Of a DNA stretch of 64,000 nucleotides, positions 43,871 through 55,594 are shown one piece after another (within the stretch, counting starts at the first letter, position 1; the number at the start of each line of letters is the position of its first letter). The notes below the pieces were generated by a model that saw nothing but the letters and a program-made list of their open reading frames with translations, was not told the DNA's origin and made no database searches. Made by a program: the position numbers and the translations under genes. The DNA is from Hydractinia symbiolongicarpus. Taxonomy: Eukaryota; Cnidaria; Hydrozoa; Anthoathecata; Hydractiniidae. Location of the stretch: contig NC_079886.1 in NCBI RefSeq assembly GCF_029227915.1, forward strand, positions 9,755,501 through 9,819,500. Reading direction: 5' to 3'.

Positions 43871-45190
43871 TTAATATCTAAATTGGTGTGTTGGTTGAGC
43901 AAAAATGCCAAGAAAGCAAACATTTTGCCTCGTTATCCGATTAAGTCAAAATTCTGCCAACTCCGTTAAAGTAAACTCTATTCAATTGTGAAAGAGCTAT
44001 CAGATGAAGAAGCCTTCTAATCACCCGATGAAACCTCTTAAAACTTTTAAATTAAGCATTAATTTATTGGGAAGGAAGATTTAACAAATCATACAGTCCT
44101 CTTAATTTTAGACCAACCAAATTTCTGGTCTACAGAAACGAACGTTTTGAGTAAAAAAATGGATGCGTTGAAAAAGAAGTACAAAATAGGGGATGTTTTA
44201 AAAAACTGTAAATATATATTTAGTTATTAGTCACACCAATAATATCTTGTTATTGATGGTAAAAAGAATATATCAACATGAGTTTTACTTCGTCGCGCTT
44301 AAAATTGAATTTCCTCTTAAATATAAGGCGAAGAAATCATCGCGGATGAAACACATGAAATCCAGGAGGGTATGTGCACTGAGGTCGATCGTCAAACTAC
44401 CTATAGACTATCTAAACGACACTGCAATAAAAAATAAATTGATTTACATAAGAATGGACGCAAAATTGTGCTAACACGGGAAGATTTAAAAATATTTTTG
44501 AAAATTAGAAGACATATTTCAGTTTGTTTCAACATCGAATAGTCTCAACTATTGATTCACGTAACACAGGCCGATGTATAATCAATATTTTAATACCGTA
44601 TGCGTCTTTCTGTCGCAGTAGCGAGACACACGAGTATTTTTTTAAAACCCTGTTTCAAATTTTTTGGTCAATTATTTACAGGTGGATCCGGCCAAAGAGC
44701 CAATCTAGATGCTTAAAACTTGGAGGAAGCAAGTTTACAAGAATGTTCGACAGGTTATCCAAAGATAGAGAGCGCTGTCAACCATTAAAAAAAAAATTTT
44801 GACATTCGGTATTATCTCTTGATGAAAACAGTTAGTGTGAAAACTTACACGACTGTTGATGTATTTCATGCATTTAGAGAGACATTCTTTTATAGAATGT
44901 TTGTGTTAAAAAGCTCTGAATACCTTATCTCTTTGTACCTGAATTGAGAAATTTGTAGTAGGATCATCTTGTGTTTTAATTTTATTCCTTTTATTAAGTT
45001 CTCTGTTACGAATGCTTTGAACAAGATGTCACCTCCAAGATGTCACTGAACGCCGTTTCCATCAAGTATGAACACACAACTTTAATAGATGCATGTAGTT
45101 TGCAAAAAAAAAGTTTTTTTTACGAGAGAGAAGAACTATGTGAAATATTTTCTAAATTTAAGAAGTCTTGCATCAACAGATCATGAAGGT

Positions 45191-45336
45191 AAAGCTACAT
45201 CATGCATGTGTGTCTTAGGGGATGTTTATATGAGAGGCGAGACAGGATGACTATCGGGACATTAAAGCTACATCATGCATGTGTGTCTTAGGGGATGTTT
45301 ATATAAGGGGTGAGACAGGACGACTGTCGGGACGTT
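45191..45336. repeat. Tandem duplication, 2 x 73 bp
   Basis: Units 45191-45263 and 45264-45336 share AAAGCTACATCATGCATGTG, GTCTTAGGGGATGTTTATAT and GAGACAGGA with about five differences. Recent local duplication of non-coding DNA. Confidence 0.9.
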
Positions 45337-45591
45337 GTAGGCAGCTACAGACTTTCTTTGATAGTCCGAAAATAAAGACTAGGCGTTTAAAAAAATAAGT
45401 TACAATCTATATACTTTTCTTGGAAATACATTTGTGTGAGTTACATATTGCATTCCTTTTTCAGGTTCAGAGTACACTTTTTTTACTCACTGTTTTACTA
45501 GGGCTAGGGATGAGGTTGTGGTATATACAAGAACAAGCAAAGGTTGGGCAAGTTGAACAAATTTGAAATGTTGTGAATAACTAAACACGTT

Positions 45592-45633
45592 ATTCTCATC
45601 CCCAGAGCTCTTAAGAGCTCCGGGGATGAGAAT
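45592..45633. repeat. 42-bp near-perfect palindrome
   Basis: Left arm ATTCTCATCCCCAGAGCTC, centre TTAA, right arm GAGCTCCGGGGATGAGAAT. The arms are reverse complements apart from one A/G difference. It would form a strong cruciform or hairpin. Confidence 0.9.
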
Positions 45634-45790
45634 GTGAATACGTGCCGTTTGAACTTGTAAAGAGGTCCTTATTCAGCTTATTTAAACAGATAACAGTATC
45701 CTGTCAGGTTTAACCTCTGTCTTGGAATTTAGGTTTCTTTGGAAAGCAACCTTGTCTCCAGGTCTCTTTATTTTACATGGCTCTGCGCAT

Positions 45791-45884
45791 CCTCGTCCCC
45801 AGGGTTTGTTGCCTATGCCAAAGCCGCTAGCGCTTACTTAACGGCCGGTCTCAATGTGAAAAGGCAAAAAACCCTGGGGCGAGG
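45791..45884. repeat. Hairpin repeat with CCTCGTCCCCAGGG arms
   Basis: Left arm CCTCGTCCCCAGGGTTTGTT, right arm the reverse complement of CCTCGCCCCAGGGTTTTTTG. About 24-bp arms around a 46-bp loop. MITE-like; relatives at 1554 and 46872. Confidence 0.85.
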
Positions 45885-46871
45885 TTGGGATTCGTGTTTT
45901 CTGATAATCCAAGCGAAGTTTCCGCTGTTAACGTTACAAAGCTGAGAGTTGAGGTTTTTTGGTTACATTTTTCTTTCTTTTTTGGCTTTTGTTTTTAATA
46001 AACAAAACACCTCCGGACTTTCTATAAAAATATTGTTATTATTATTATTATTATTATTTCGAATGTAGGAAACACTGTTATCAATGTGGGTCCTGTGTTG
46101 GAATGTATACATTAAGTATGCACCAGTAATACCTACCCAATTTCCCTCACATGGCATGGGTTGACCCGTAGCTGTGGTAAAGGCACTTGCTAAACATGCC
46201 CGTGCTGTATGATACGTTCATTTTTTTTTAATAAGCATAACGTTTATAAAAATATGCAAGGTCAAATGTATCAAAAAATAAGCATAATGCCAAGCAGGCC
46301 TTGATGTTCAGAAATTTAACTGCGTACTCAATGTTTAATGCAAGGGTTGTTTTTGCAGAAAGAAATAACATAAGATCAGAATATCAGATGCTAAAACAGT
46401 GTTTTGTTTTTAAAGAAACAGGATATAAAAACATTATACATATAGAACAAAGTTTATCAATTCTCACGAATCAACTACATTATTGAGAAATAGTAACAAC
46501 TTCAGATTTCACAGGCTTAAAAAAATAAATATTCTAAAATTATACTTATTGGTATATGCTTCTATTACAATTTTAATATTTTGTTCGATACATGCAAGGG
46601 TAGGATTTAACTTAACATTATTTCGCAGAACGCGTGTGAAAAAAATATTTACAAATGAATATTATACTTTGACTCTTTTAGTTCGAACTAGTTCTTGGAA
46701 CCAAAACAATGTCACGATACTATACGATGCATTGGGCGGGGTCCAATAGTCCAGCAAATGTAATTAAGGCTAACTGCCCAGGGGGCGCGGTTGAATTATT
46801 TCTTGTAATACAATATTTATTTTCTCGTGGCTATGTGCAATAACAGGTCTTAAATAAAACGTTATGCTCAA

Positions 46872-46943
46872 TCTCGTGCCCAGGGCCTTTTGACCCCTGA
46901 GTCGTTATTATGGAGTAGACAAGGCAAAATGTCCTGGGAACGA
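46872..46943. repeat. Hairpin repeat with CTCGTGCCCAGGG arms
   Basis: Left arm CTCGTGCCCAGGGCCTTTTG, right arm GGCAAAATGTCCTGGGAACGA, reverse complements with a few changes. A second small hairpin, CCTGGGAAC...GTTCCCAGG (46933-46959), overlaps its right side. Confidence 0.75.
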
Positions 46944-47713
46944 CGTTGGTTCCCAGGGCACTTCCCCATAAACTTGGGAAAAATTTAGGGTTGTCTGGCT
47001 TCCTACGTCAGCCAAAATATTTGGACAAATGCGTGTTATTGGCCTGTGTATTTTATTATGACTTATTATCGTTATGGTGAGACACACCCTTTCATGAATC
47101 CTGATATTATTATTATGTGGTAACACACACGCTGAGTCAATACTGGACCAGCTTGTGCATGATTCTTTTAAGCTTATAATTATTTGATAGCACGTGTTTA
47201 TTGTGTGCAGAAATACACCATGTGATTGGTTTATAGTGAAGTGAAAGTCTACCTCGTGAATAGAGGAAATTAGACTGTAATTCAGGCATTAAGAGATTTG
47301 AGTCGTCATGCGGGATACCACTAACAATACACAATCCACGAGGACATTATACTATTGTGAGGGGCAACCAAAACATACTCTTAGGTAATTACCCTCTATG
47401 CCTTAGGCAAGCATTTTGGTGTGGTTATCTTATGATTATTGGCAGCACACGTTATCTTTGTTCTGCCTTAACTTCGATCACCTTTTACCCGGCATCCCAA
47501 TCCAATCCTCAAATTTACAAATCGCTTTTCCATTCGAATGATATTGTATGCTACGAATGTTTTATAATACAATATTCTCTACTGATATGTGTGTTTTTAC
47601 TAAGGAACCAAGAGAATTAACGAGCTGATAAAGCACCGACATCTCCTAAGCACTTCTTACAGTTAAATAATCGCAACCTTGCCCCAGGGCTCTTTAGCGC
47701 GCAGTGACATGTT

Positions 47714-47723
47714 CTATATATAG
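47714..47723 (+). promoter_or_regulatory. Possible TATA box of the argininosuccinate lyase gene
   Basis: CTATATATAG lies about 290 bp upstream of the ASL ATG. A start about 30 bp downstream would give a short first exon ending at the donor-like AAAAG|GTAAT (47815/47816). Splicing from there to TACTGCAG| (acceptor ending 47984) would remove 169 bp. The first exon contains an ATG at 47755 that stays open through this splice. Confidence 0.35.
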
Positions 47724-48010
47724 CATCCGGATAAGGATAGAATTTCGCACTTGGATGAATGGATTAGCTCCTGTTCCTTCAGCAACCCAAGGGAATAAAA
47801 TAAATGTTGAAAAAGGTAATAATTTACATATGTTAAGTTTTAACTGCTTACTAACTTTTAATTATTAACCTCGTTGAGGAGAGCAAATCTTCCTTCCTTG
47901 TTTTGGTTTCACTTTCTTTTATTGACAACGTCATCCCCATTCTCAGTCTAACGAAGGTTTAGCTAGAGCTATAAAATACTGCAGAACTGCGAGGCCTTAT
48001 TTTTATCAAA

Positions 48011-49417
48011 ATGAGCTGCAACCAACCTTGTAAGGAATCATCAGGAAAGCTATGGGGTGGAAGATTTTCAGGAGAAACAGATCCTGTTATGGAAAAGTTC
48101 AATTCTTCTATCAATGTTGATAAGCGTATGTGGGAAGAAGACATCAAAGGGAGTGTAGCATATGCAGAGGGATTAGGAAAAATCAATATTTTGACAGTTG
48201 TTGAGGTTGCACAGATTACAGATGGCCTAAAAAAAGTATCAGAAGAATGGCGGTCAGGCAAATTTGAAATAAAGCTGGCTGATGAGGATATCCATACAGC
48301 AAATGAAAGAAGATTAAAAGAATTGATTGGGACTGTAGCAGGAAAACTGCATACTGGTCGTAGCAGAAATGACCAAGTGGCTACTGATACCCGACTCTGG
48401 CTTTATAAAGAAATCCAAGTTATTAAGTCGTTTATGATTTCATTTATTGATGTGTTTCTTCAACGATCTTCTAATGAAATTGATATATTGATGCCAGGAT
48501 ATACACATATGCAAAGAGCTCAACCGATTCGATGGAGTCATTGGCTTTTAAGTCATGCTTGGGCTTTTAAGGAAGATACTGATCGTTTAATGGAATTGGC
48601 ACCACGTGTTAGTATGCTTCCCTTAGGAAGTGGTGCAATTGCAGGGAATCCACTTGGCATTGATCGTGAATTTTTGGCTAAAACCGTGGGATTCAATGGT
48701 GTAACAAAGAATAGCTTGCATGGTACAAGTGGAAGAGACTTTATCGCAGAGTTTCTGTTTTGGTCATCTCTTGTTATGACCCATTTAAGCAAGCTTGCAG
48801 AAGATCTGATCATCTATAACACCAAGGAGTTTCAGTTTGTAACATTATCTGATGCTTACAGTACAGGTAGCAGCCTGATGCCACAAAAGAAAAATCCAGA
48901 CAGTCTTGAATTAATCCGTGGAAAAGCTGGTCGCATATTTGGTAATTTTTCAGGATTTATGATGACATTGAAAGGTCTTCCAAGTACTTATAATAAGGAC
49001 TTACAAGAAGATAAAGAACCCTTGTTCGATACTGTTGATACTTTAAAAGGTGTCTTACAAGTTGCTGCTGGCACTTTAAGCACGCTCACCATTCACAAGG
49101 ATAAGTGTCTAGATGCATTAAATCCTGATATGTTATCAACTGATGTTGCTTATTATCTGGTACGAAAAGGTGTACCCTTTCGGGAAGCTCATGGCTTGGC
49201 TGGTTCAGTTGTGCAACTTGCTGAAAAGAAAGGAGTTGTCATGAATGAATTGACAGTGAAAGATCTTATCACAGTGAGTCCTTTGTTTGGAGAAGATGCG
49301 AAAAAAATCTGGGATTATAGTTGCAGTGTTGATCAGTATGTATCAACCGGTGGAACAAGTAAGGCAGCAGTCATAAAACAAATTCAGGAGTTAAAGATGT
49401 GGATTGAAATGCAATAA
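48011..49417 (+). CDS. ASL: Argininosuccinate lyase, coding sequence in one exon
   Basis: 468 residues, the normal length for this homotetrameric cytosolic enzyme that splits argininosuccinate into arginine and fumarate. Family marks: KLWGGRF (13-19), [10 protein letters not shown] (114-123), [12 protein letters not shown] with the catalytic-region His166 (164-175), and the fumarate lyase signature [20 protein letters not shown] (286-305) with the loop serines 287/288. No stop or frameshift, and all signature residues are kept, so it should be active. Unlike its multi-exon neighbours it has no intron in the coding part, which could mean a retrocopy or intron loss. The composition is as AT-rich as its neighbours, which argues against recent bacterial contamination. 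An in-frame N-terminal extension of about 30 residues from an upstream exon is possible. AATAAA overlaps the stop (49413-49418). Confidence 0.95.
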   Translation: MSCNQPCKESSGKLWGGRFSGETDPVMEKFNSSINVDKRMWEEDIKGSVAYAEGLGKINILTVVEVAQITDGLKKVSEEWRSGKFEIKLADEDIHTANERRLKELIGTVAGKLHTGRSRNDQVATDTRLWLYKEIQVIKSFMISFIDVFLQRSSNEIDILMPGYTHMQRAQPIRWSHWLLSHAWAFKEDTDRLMELAPRVSMLPLGSGAIAGNPLGIDREFLAKTVGFNGVTKNSLHGTSGRDFIAEFLFWSSLVMTHLSKLAEDLIIYNTKEFQFVTLSDAYSTGSSLMPQKKNPDSLELIRGKAGRIFGNFSGFMMTLKGLPSTYNKDLQEDKEPLFDTVDTLKGVLQVAAGTLSTLTIHKDKCLDALNPDMLSTDVAYYLVRKGVPFREAHGLAGSVVQLAEKKGVVMNELTVKDLITVSPLFGEDAKKIWDYSCSVDQYVSTGGTSKAAVIKQIQELKMWIEMQ

Positions 49418-52400
49418 AGACCTTTTTTACATTTATTGTTTTTTGCATAGATAGTTTATTATATTAGGTTCTATTTTACTCATGTTTGTCACTTCACTCT
49501 AGTCCTTAAAGTATGCTTTGCTTAAGTTTAATGTACTTTTACTTTAAACTTTTTTTTGATGGAAACATTTTTTAAATGGCTTTTTAATCAGTATTTTTAT
49601 TGATTTTTTTAAGGGAAAGCTTTGGATTTGGAAATGTATTTCTTTTTGCTTATTTTATTTATCATAAATATATTTCATGCTAAGTTATTTTATGTTCGTA
49701 ATGCAATGCAACCTTGTTTTCTGTGTGATTGGTGATTAAATAAGTTCTGTATTGGATTCATTCTTGCATTGAAGGGTTGGATTAGCAATTCACAATTTGC
49801 AAATAGAAATGCTGTTTTGGTAATCATTCTACAAAGGAAATTTTAAAACTGCGAGTCGCATATTTTCATCGATCGTTTGTATCACCTGTTTCTATAATGG
49901 TTGTTGCAACAAAATAAAAATTAACAAGGGATCAATGAAAAGTGCTCCAAAACCTCCGATGCAAGAGATTTTTTTCTCTATTATCAGGAATTTTTTTGAA
50001 AAGTGACTTTATAATTTTGATTCAGTATTGTCCTATCTCGTGTTTGTTTACAGCATGCTTGCTATTTTGAAATGAAATGCTCACCTTAAATTACATAACT
50101 GCTTATATGCTTTTTGAGGAATACCCACTACAGTTGTCCATAATAGAGATTTATTATCACTTTACCATAAATTTACATAACCTTTAAATGTTTAAATGTA
50201 GAATTTTGCGAAAATTCTTTGTGTATATATATCACAAGTCCCTTAAATTGCATTACCAGATTCTGTGATGTTTGATTATTAATTCTTTGTTTTGCATGCA
50301 GACTTTTTTATGAATTGTAAGTGAGTGCATTCTTGTATATGAAATTCCTTAGTATTTAATTGCTTGTGTGACTTTTTAAGTTTTGCTCTGTAGTTTAAAT
50401 TGATTTTTTACTGTCAAAATATATGTAAGATGATTTGTAGTTGTTTTTTATTTTACTTCTATAAGGAAATACAATACCAAGGATGATCCATGTCAATTTT
50501 AACATCAGTATACCGATTTTGGGGACGTCTAATTTGGGCGTTGTAAATGGAGAGATGTAAATGCTTGAAAATTGCTTTATTTCTATTTTCTGCAAATTTC
50601 AATCACAGAGAACAACAACCATCTACATAGATACCATCATGTAGCATTTTACGGAGCCAGAACAATATGCGAATAATTTAATTAGAAGTTTTAAATAATC
50701 ACCACACCGTTTTTCATAAGAAAAATATTTTTTTTTAAAGGGAAATCCTTCTAACTAAACTTTCAACAAAACACTTTGATAAATAAAACCTTTGTAACAA
50801 GGATCCCCTTTTATCGATTGATTGATTATTTAAAGGCCGATCTTAGTTTCATCAAAATCAGAATAGCCGATTTCTTTGTTTGTAGGTGTATATTACTTGC
50901 ATTAATATTGGTTTATGAGTGGTTGAAACCTATATGATTGTTCATCTATAAAACAAGACAAGTATGATAAAATTTATTCCTTAATAGACATGAAAAAAGA
51001 TATGGTGCCCAACGTTGACAAATTTTGTACTTTTACTGAGATATATCAACAGTTTTAAAAGAGACATTTGAGTTTCTAGTTTTTAGGAAAACACATTAAT
51101 TATGCATAATATTGTTACTCAAAACTGCAATGTCATTATTTTTGCTTCTTTTTAAAGTGTTGTTCTCTGCAAGCACTACCTGCATTTTTTAGACAATGGA
51201 CTCTGGTTGAACATCATAGGCATTATAGGCATCGTGCCGTGTAACATTACATTCAGGCGGTACTGTAGGTTCAATTAAGAAAAAATCTATGCTTGTAAAG
51301 ATATCTGATAGAATCAAAGAGGTTATTCTATTATAATACTCCTTTCAATACAGGGACAACGGAACCAAATTCAATAAGAAAATTTTCCATGGTGTTTCTG
51401 AATCTTGGCAGGAAGTAATATGGTTTGAAATAGTTATGGTCTGCACAATATCACAAGGTCACATAATCAGTCTTAAAATCATTACTATTAGATGCTTTCT
51501 AATGGTTAAATAGTATAAATTTTTTTTAAAAAAAACCCTTTTAAAGTGGTGAACTATTTCATGTATTGCCTGACCTAATATGTAAGTATTTCTAAAAAGT
51601 TTATAGAAATCAATAGTTTCTTTATGTTTTTTTCAGATCAGACATACTCCTTATTTCGAATTTTGTTGCCAGGAAATGTATTGTTATTTTTGTTCAAAGT
51701 TTTGTTTGGAAAATAGGAAGAAAAAAACTTGTTTTTATTTATATATATGTAAGTAGCGACAATGCTTTGAAATAAAAAAATTATTCTTTCTCCATCTGAG
51801 TAAATAATTTTTCGTGCTACGAAAATGTGCGCAGATGGTTTATATCACGTTTATGAAACTTGATAACAAACATCTGTGTAAAAATTAGTAACGGTGTTAA
51901 ACCCATTGTTTCATTTAAATTGGAATATATTTTTATTGATTTATCATAAATCCAATATTAACCACCACAATAGTCTTTTATGATAGAATTTCATCTTCAT
52001 TTATTTTTATTGTTCTTTATTTTGACATATGTTTATAACGTTTTATCACATTAACAATTTTGCTTCAATAATAAAATGAAAAATAATGTCTGAAAAAAGG
52101 AAAACAATTTTTATATTTCCATAGTACGTATTGTTTTATTATGTTTGCTATAATTTTATTTTGCTAATTTAGTTGATGTAACATATGAAAAAAAGAGTCC
52201 CGTGAAAGCATATACTGTGATTAACCTGTGGTAAGTCATAACCATCTTTTTCTCATACATTTTTTACGTTATGTATAAAATCATTTATCTAGTAATAGTA
52301 ATAGTAAACATTATCAAGTTGTTTGTTGTTCATAGAAGGATGCCTAGATTTTGTACATTCGTACATTTTCAGGTGTTACAAATGTTTTTGGTAAAATTAT

Positions 52401-55400
52401 TTTTGGTTAGGTTTCAATGTAAGGTCAATTTCATAAATCCTTTTTCAGCCTTAGCAGGTTTACATTTAGGAAAAAGGGGTAAGGTAAAGCATCCATTTCT
52501 GTTTTTGTTTCTTAGCTGATATTGGAGCATGTTAAACATTTTTAGAAATATTTATCTTCAGTGGTTTTTCGTTGAATATATATTTACATAAAACACTACC
52601 ATCAGACAATGAAAATAAGTACAAAAATAAAATAATATTTGAATAAGGAAACTGACACCACATGATGTAATCATATTATCTTGTGTATTTTTAACCCATA
52701 GGGTTTATAGTGAACAATTATATACAATAGTTTTTAAGCATAAAAACGTTTGTTGAAAAAACATCCTGCCGAAACTTGGTTTACTAAGATTTGTGCTTTG
52801 TTACTTTTCTTTTTGCACAAGTAATGAAAAATTTACTACTTATAAAACTTATACCTATTTTCAAAAAACATGTTTATAGTGCATATAAATTGCTGAGACA
52901 AAGTTCAAATTAGTAACTTTGAAAGACAAATTTTATTTGAAATCCCATGTATTTTATGAGCACAATTTATATTATGAGCTTCATTCTAAGTTGAATATCC
53001 TTACATTTAAGACAGGGTGTTTGGCAGACCCTGAAAATCCTTAAAAAAACCTTTAAACCCTGAATTGTAACAAGTAGTCTTAACAACCCTGTAATTTAAT
53101 TTAATTTTTTAAAAACCCTGAAAATTTTGTAATGACCAGTTTTGTGAAACTTTTAAAATGTACTTTTTGTTGATCATACTTCCTAATCTTTGTTGATTAA
53201 AAGCGTTTTATAATTTAAATAAAAACCTTCATTTAAAACCCTGGAAAATCAAAATAAAGTCATGACATGACTTAGTAAAAGACTTAGAATATCCCTGATT
53301 TGACCCAGTTTGCTGAAGGACACCTTGTAAGAACATTGCTCCAAAAATAAATTGCATGATTTTTAATTTTGTTATTTCCTCGAACATTTTTGTATACTTT
53401 TATAAATGTGGATTATGACGAATTATTACGATTTATTAAATCTTGTCTATTTTTAGGAAAAGCTTATATGCACAATTTACGCTGAGATTCTAACAGACAA
53501 TTTGATTTGAGCATAAAATTTTGCAAGATTTTTTGGGAATTGCATTTACTTAGTTAGAAAAACATCAATTTTTTTTGTTGCTATATCACTAACAAGAATA
53601 TTTTCAATCAATCCCAGCTGTAAAAAAATTAAAAGTTAAAAGCTGAGTGAGAGAAAGCATTGGTGTGAACAACTGCTCAATGTTTTTCCAACTATAATTT
53701 ATTTCTTTTGAAATAAAAAAGTGAGAAGAAAAGAGAGGTTTTGAGTTATATCTGAGTTATTGGAAATTATTAAGAAGCTTAGATCCTTTGATCAGTATCA
53801 CTGTTTAGAATGCTGTTTTAATCATATTTATATGATATTGTACCATAGTGTAGGTGTTTTGCCTCCCATGGAGTTCAACAATATAGCACATAGTTTTTCC
53901 AGTAGAGCAAAGATCATTATTTATATTTAATGTTTTTATAAAATGCATGATGCCAAAATAATTTTATTAAATCAAAGATCTAATAGCCGATAGTGAAGAT
54001 ATGCTGGGAGATAAAGGATCCCAGCTAATTAAAAAAGTACAACACGTTTTAATAGCCGCACTTAGTGTTAATAAGATACCTATGCAACTAATTAGTTTTC
54101 TCCTATTGCTAAAAAGACATCTGAGGGGAAGCGTTACATAAACATGGAGTGTTTTTGTAAAAACAATCCGATGAGTTATTATAAAGTTTATTCCGTGATA
54201 TATTCTTCGTGTTTTTTTATTTTTATTGGATGTTTATAATTAATAGTATTTTATTTCAATCATAACTTACTAAATGTAATGTTAATTTTATTTGCATTGT
54301 GTGTTCACTAAACTTAAAAGACAGTACTTGTGCCATCCTATTTATGAATACTTTAAAATGGATTATGCTTTTTTTCAGTACAAGATCTGCTTCTTCTCAT
54401 TCCAATAATTTTAGTACCAATTTGTTTCAGAAAAATCAGGCTGTATTTCTAAGTGATCTTTATTTTATTCTTAGTGGGGAGGTTTGAGAGAGCTTTATAG
54501 GGTTTTATGATTGTGAAAAATTTTTAATTTGTGTTTTTTTAAAGGTGGGTGAGAATATAAATATTTCTTTGCTGGCGTGGACATATGTTACTTCGTTTTG
54601 GTTAGAATTTTTTGCTTGAATTAAGAATGTAACATAGCAGTTTGTGTCATAGTATTAATATCTCCAGCAGGATGTCTGCCAGACCTTGAAAACCTTGAAA
54701 TATTCCCTAAAACATATCTGTCTAGTTATGAAACATTGCCTTGTTCTAGCTGTTGTCTTTTCCCTTTTTGAGACATGTGACTTATGGGCTTAAATGTTTA
54801 ATATTACCATTCTTCAAATGTATATTTATTGCATTAACTTTTTGCGCACTTAGTATTTTTCTTGTGTCTATGTGCTTCCTCAGGAGATGTCACAAACATA
54901 CTAATAATGGTAAAAAAGCCCATAAAAAAACTTGAATAAAATGGCAGATATCCTATGCAGCTTAGAGAAAAGTTTTTCCTTTATGAAAAAGCAAAAACCA
55001 ATTGCCAATTTGATTGTTTTTGTAGGATGATATGAAAATCTTTGAATTTATAGAAATATTGAGTAATGCTAAAAACTGGTAATTTTTTTATTTATCTACA
55101 GATCCTAACTTATTGAGAAATATTAAGCCAAAAAAGTTGTTTGCCAAGATAATTTACTTGTTTTATACAGTTCTAAATTGTCTGCTTTTTAGACATTTCA
55201 TATTAAAATCTCAACTCTTTTAAAAATATTATTTGTATATTTACATTCTAATTTTTGTCTTTTATTTTCATGATTTTTGTCTTGATTATTAATTTCTCTG
55301 TTGATGTTATGTTTCGGTGCCTACGTTTGAAAAGTTATGTATTGTAAATTAAATTCATTTCTATGTTGATTGCAGTTCGTGAAAAGCCACTAGAGCACAA

Positions 55401-55559
55401 AATTTGATAGCAATGTAAATACTTTTATAGTGGAATAAATGTATACCAAGTTCATATTTTTTTCGTTAGTAAAAAGGTTGATATTGATCAAAGTATCGTC
55501 TACACTGGAATTAAAACTTACTACTGTTATCAGTATTTCTCTATTTTTTATTTTTTCAG
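49418..55559. other. 6-kb AT-rich region, no gene recognised
   Basis: The ASL 3' UTR occupies its start. Short ORFs (50395-50595, 52271-52519, 54299-54487, 54753-54935) show no domain. The acceptor TTTTTTCAG ending at 55559 implies at least one 5' UTR exon of the C2-domain gene somewhere in this region, but I cannot place it. Confidence 0.5.
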
Positions 55560-55594
55560 GAAAACATTCTTTTTAACGCACATGTGACATTACA

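Larger units (their letters stand above)
38924..47700. other. Repeat-rich intergenic region, no intact gene
   Basis: No complete gene is recognisable in nearly 9 kb. It contains repeat copies at 40638-40969, minus-strand ORF remnants at 42.6-43.9 kb, a 73-bp tandem duplication at 45191, and several hairpin repeats at 45.6-47 kb. A (TTA)n tract lies at about 46033-46058. ORFs at 41237-41464, 44247-44474 and 46301-46749 show no recognised domain. Confidence 0.5.

Noticed and set aside
48274-48290. A second CTGATGA hammerhead-like core
   Set aside because: It is coding sequence of the lyase and has no following GAAA with pairable stems.
48011-49417. Bacterial contamination or horizontal transfer as the source of the one-exon lyase
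   Set aside because: Base composition matches the surroundings and the flanks are typical host repeats. Transfer cannot be excluded without a phylogeny, but nothing here supports it.
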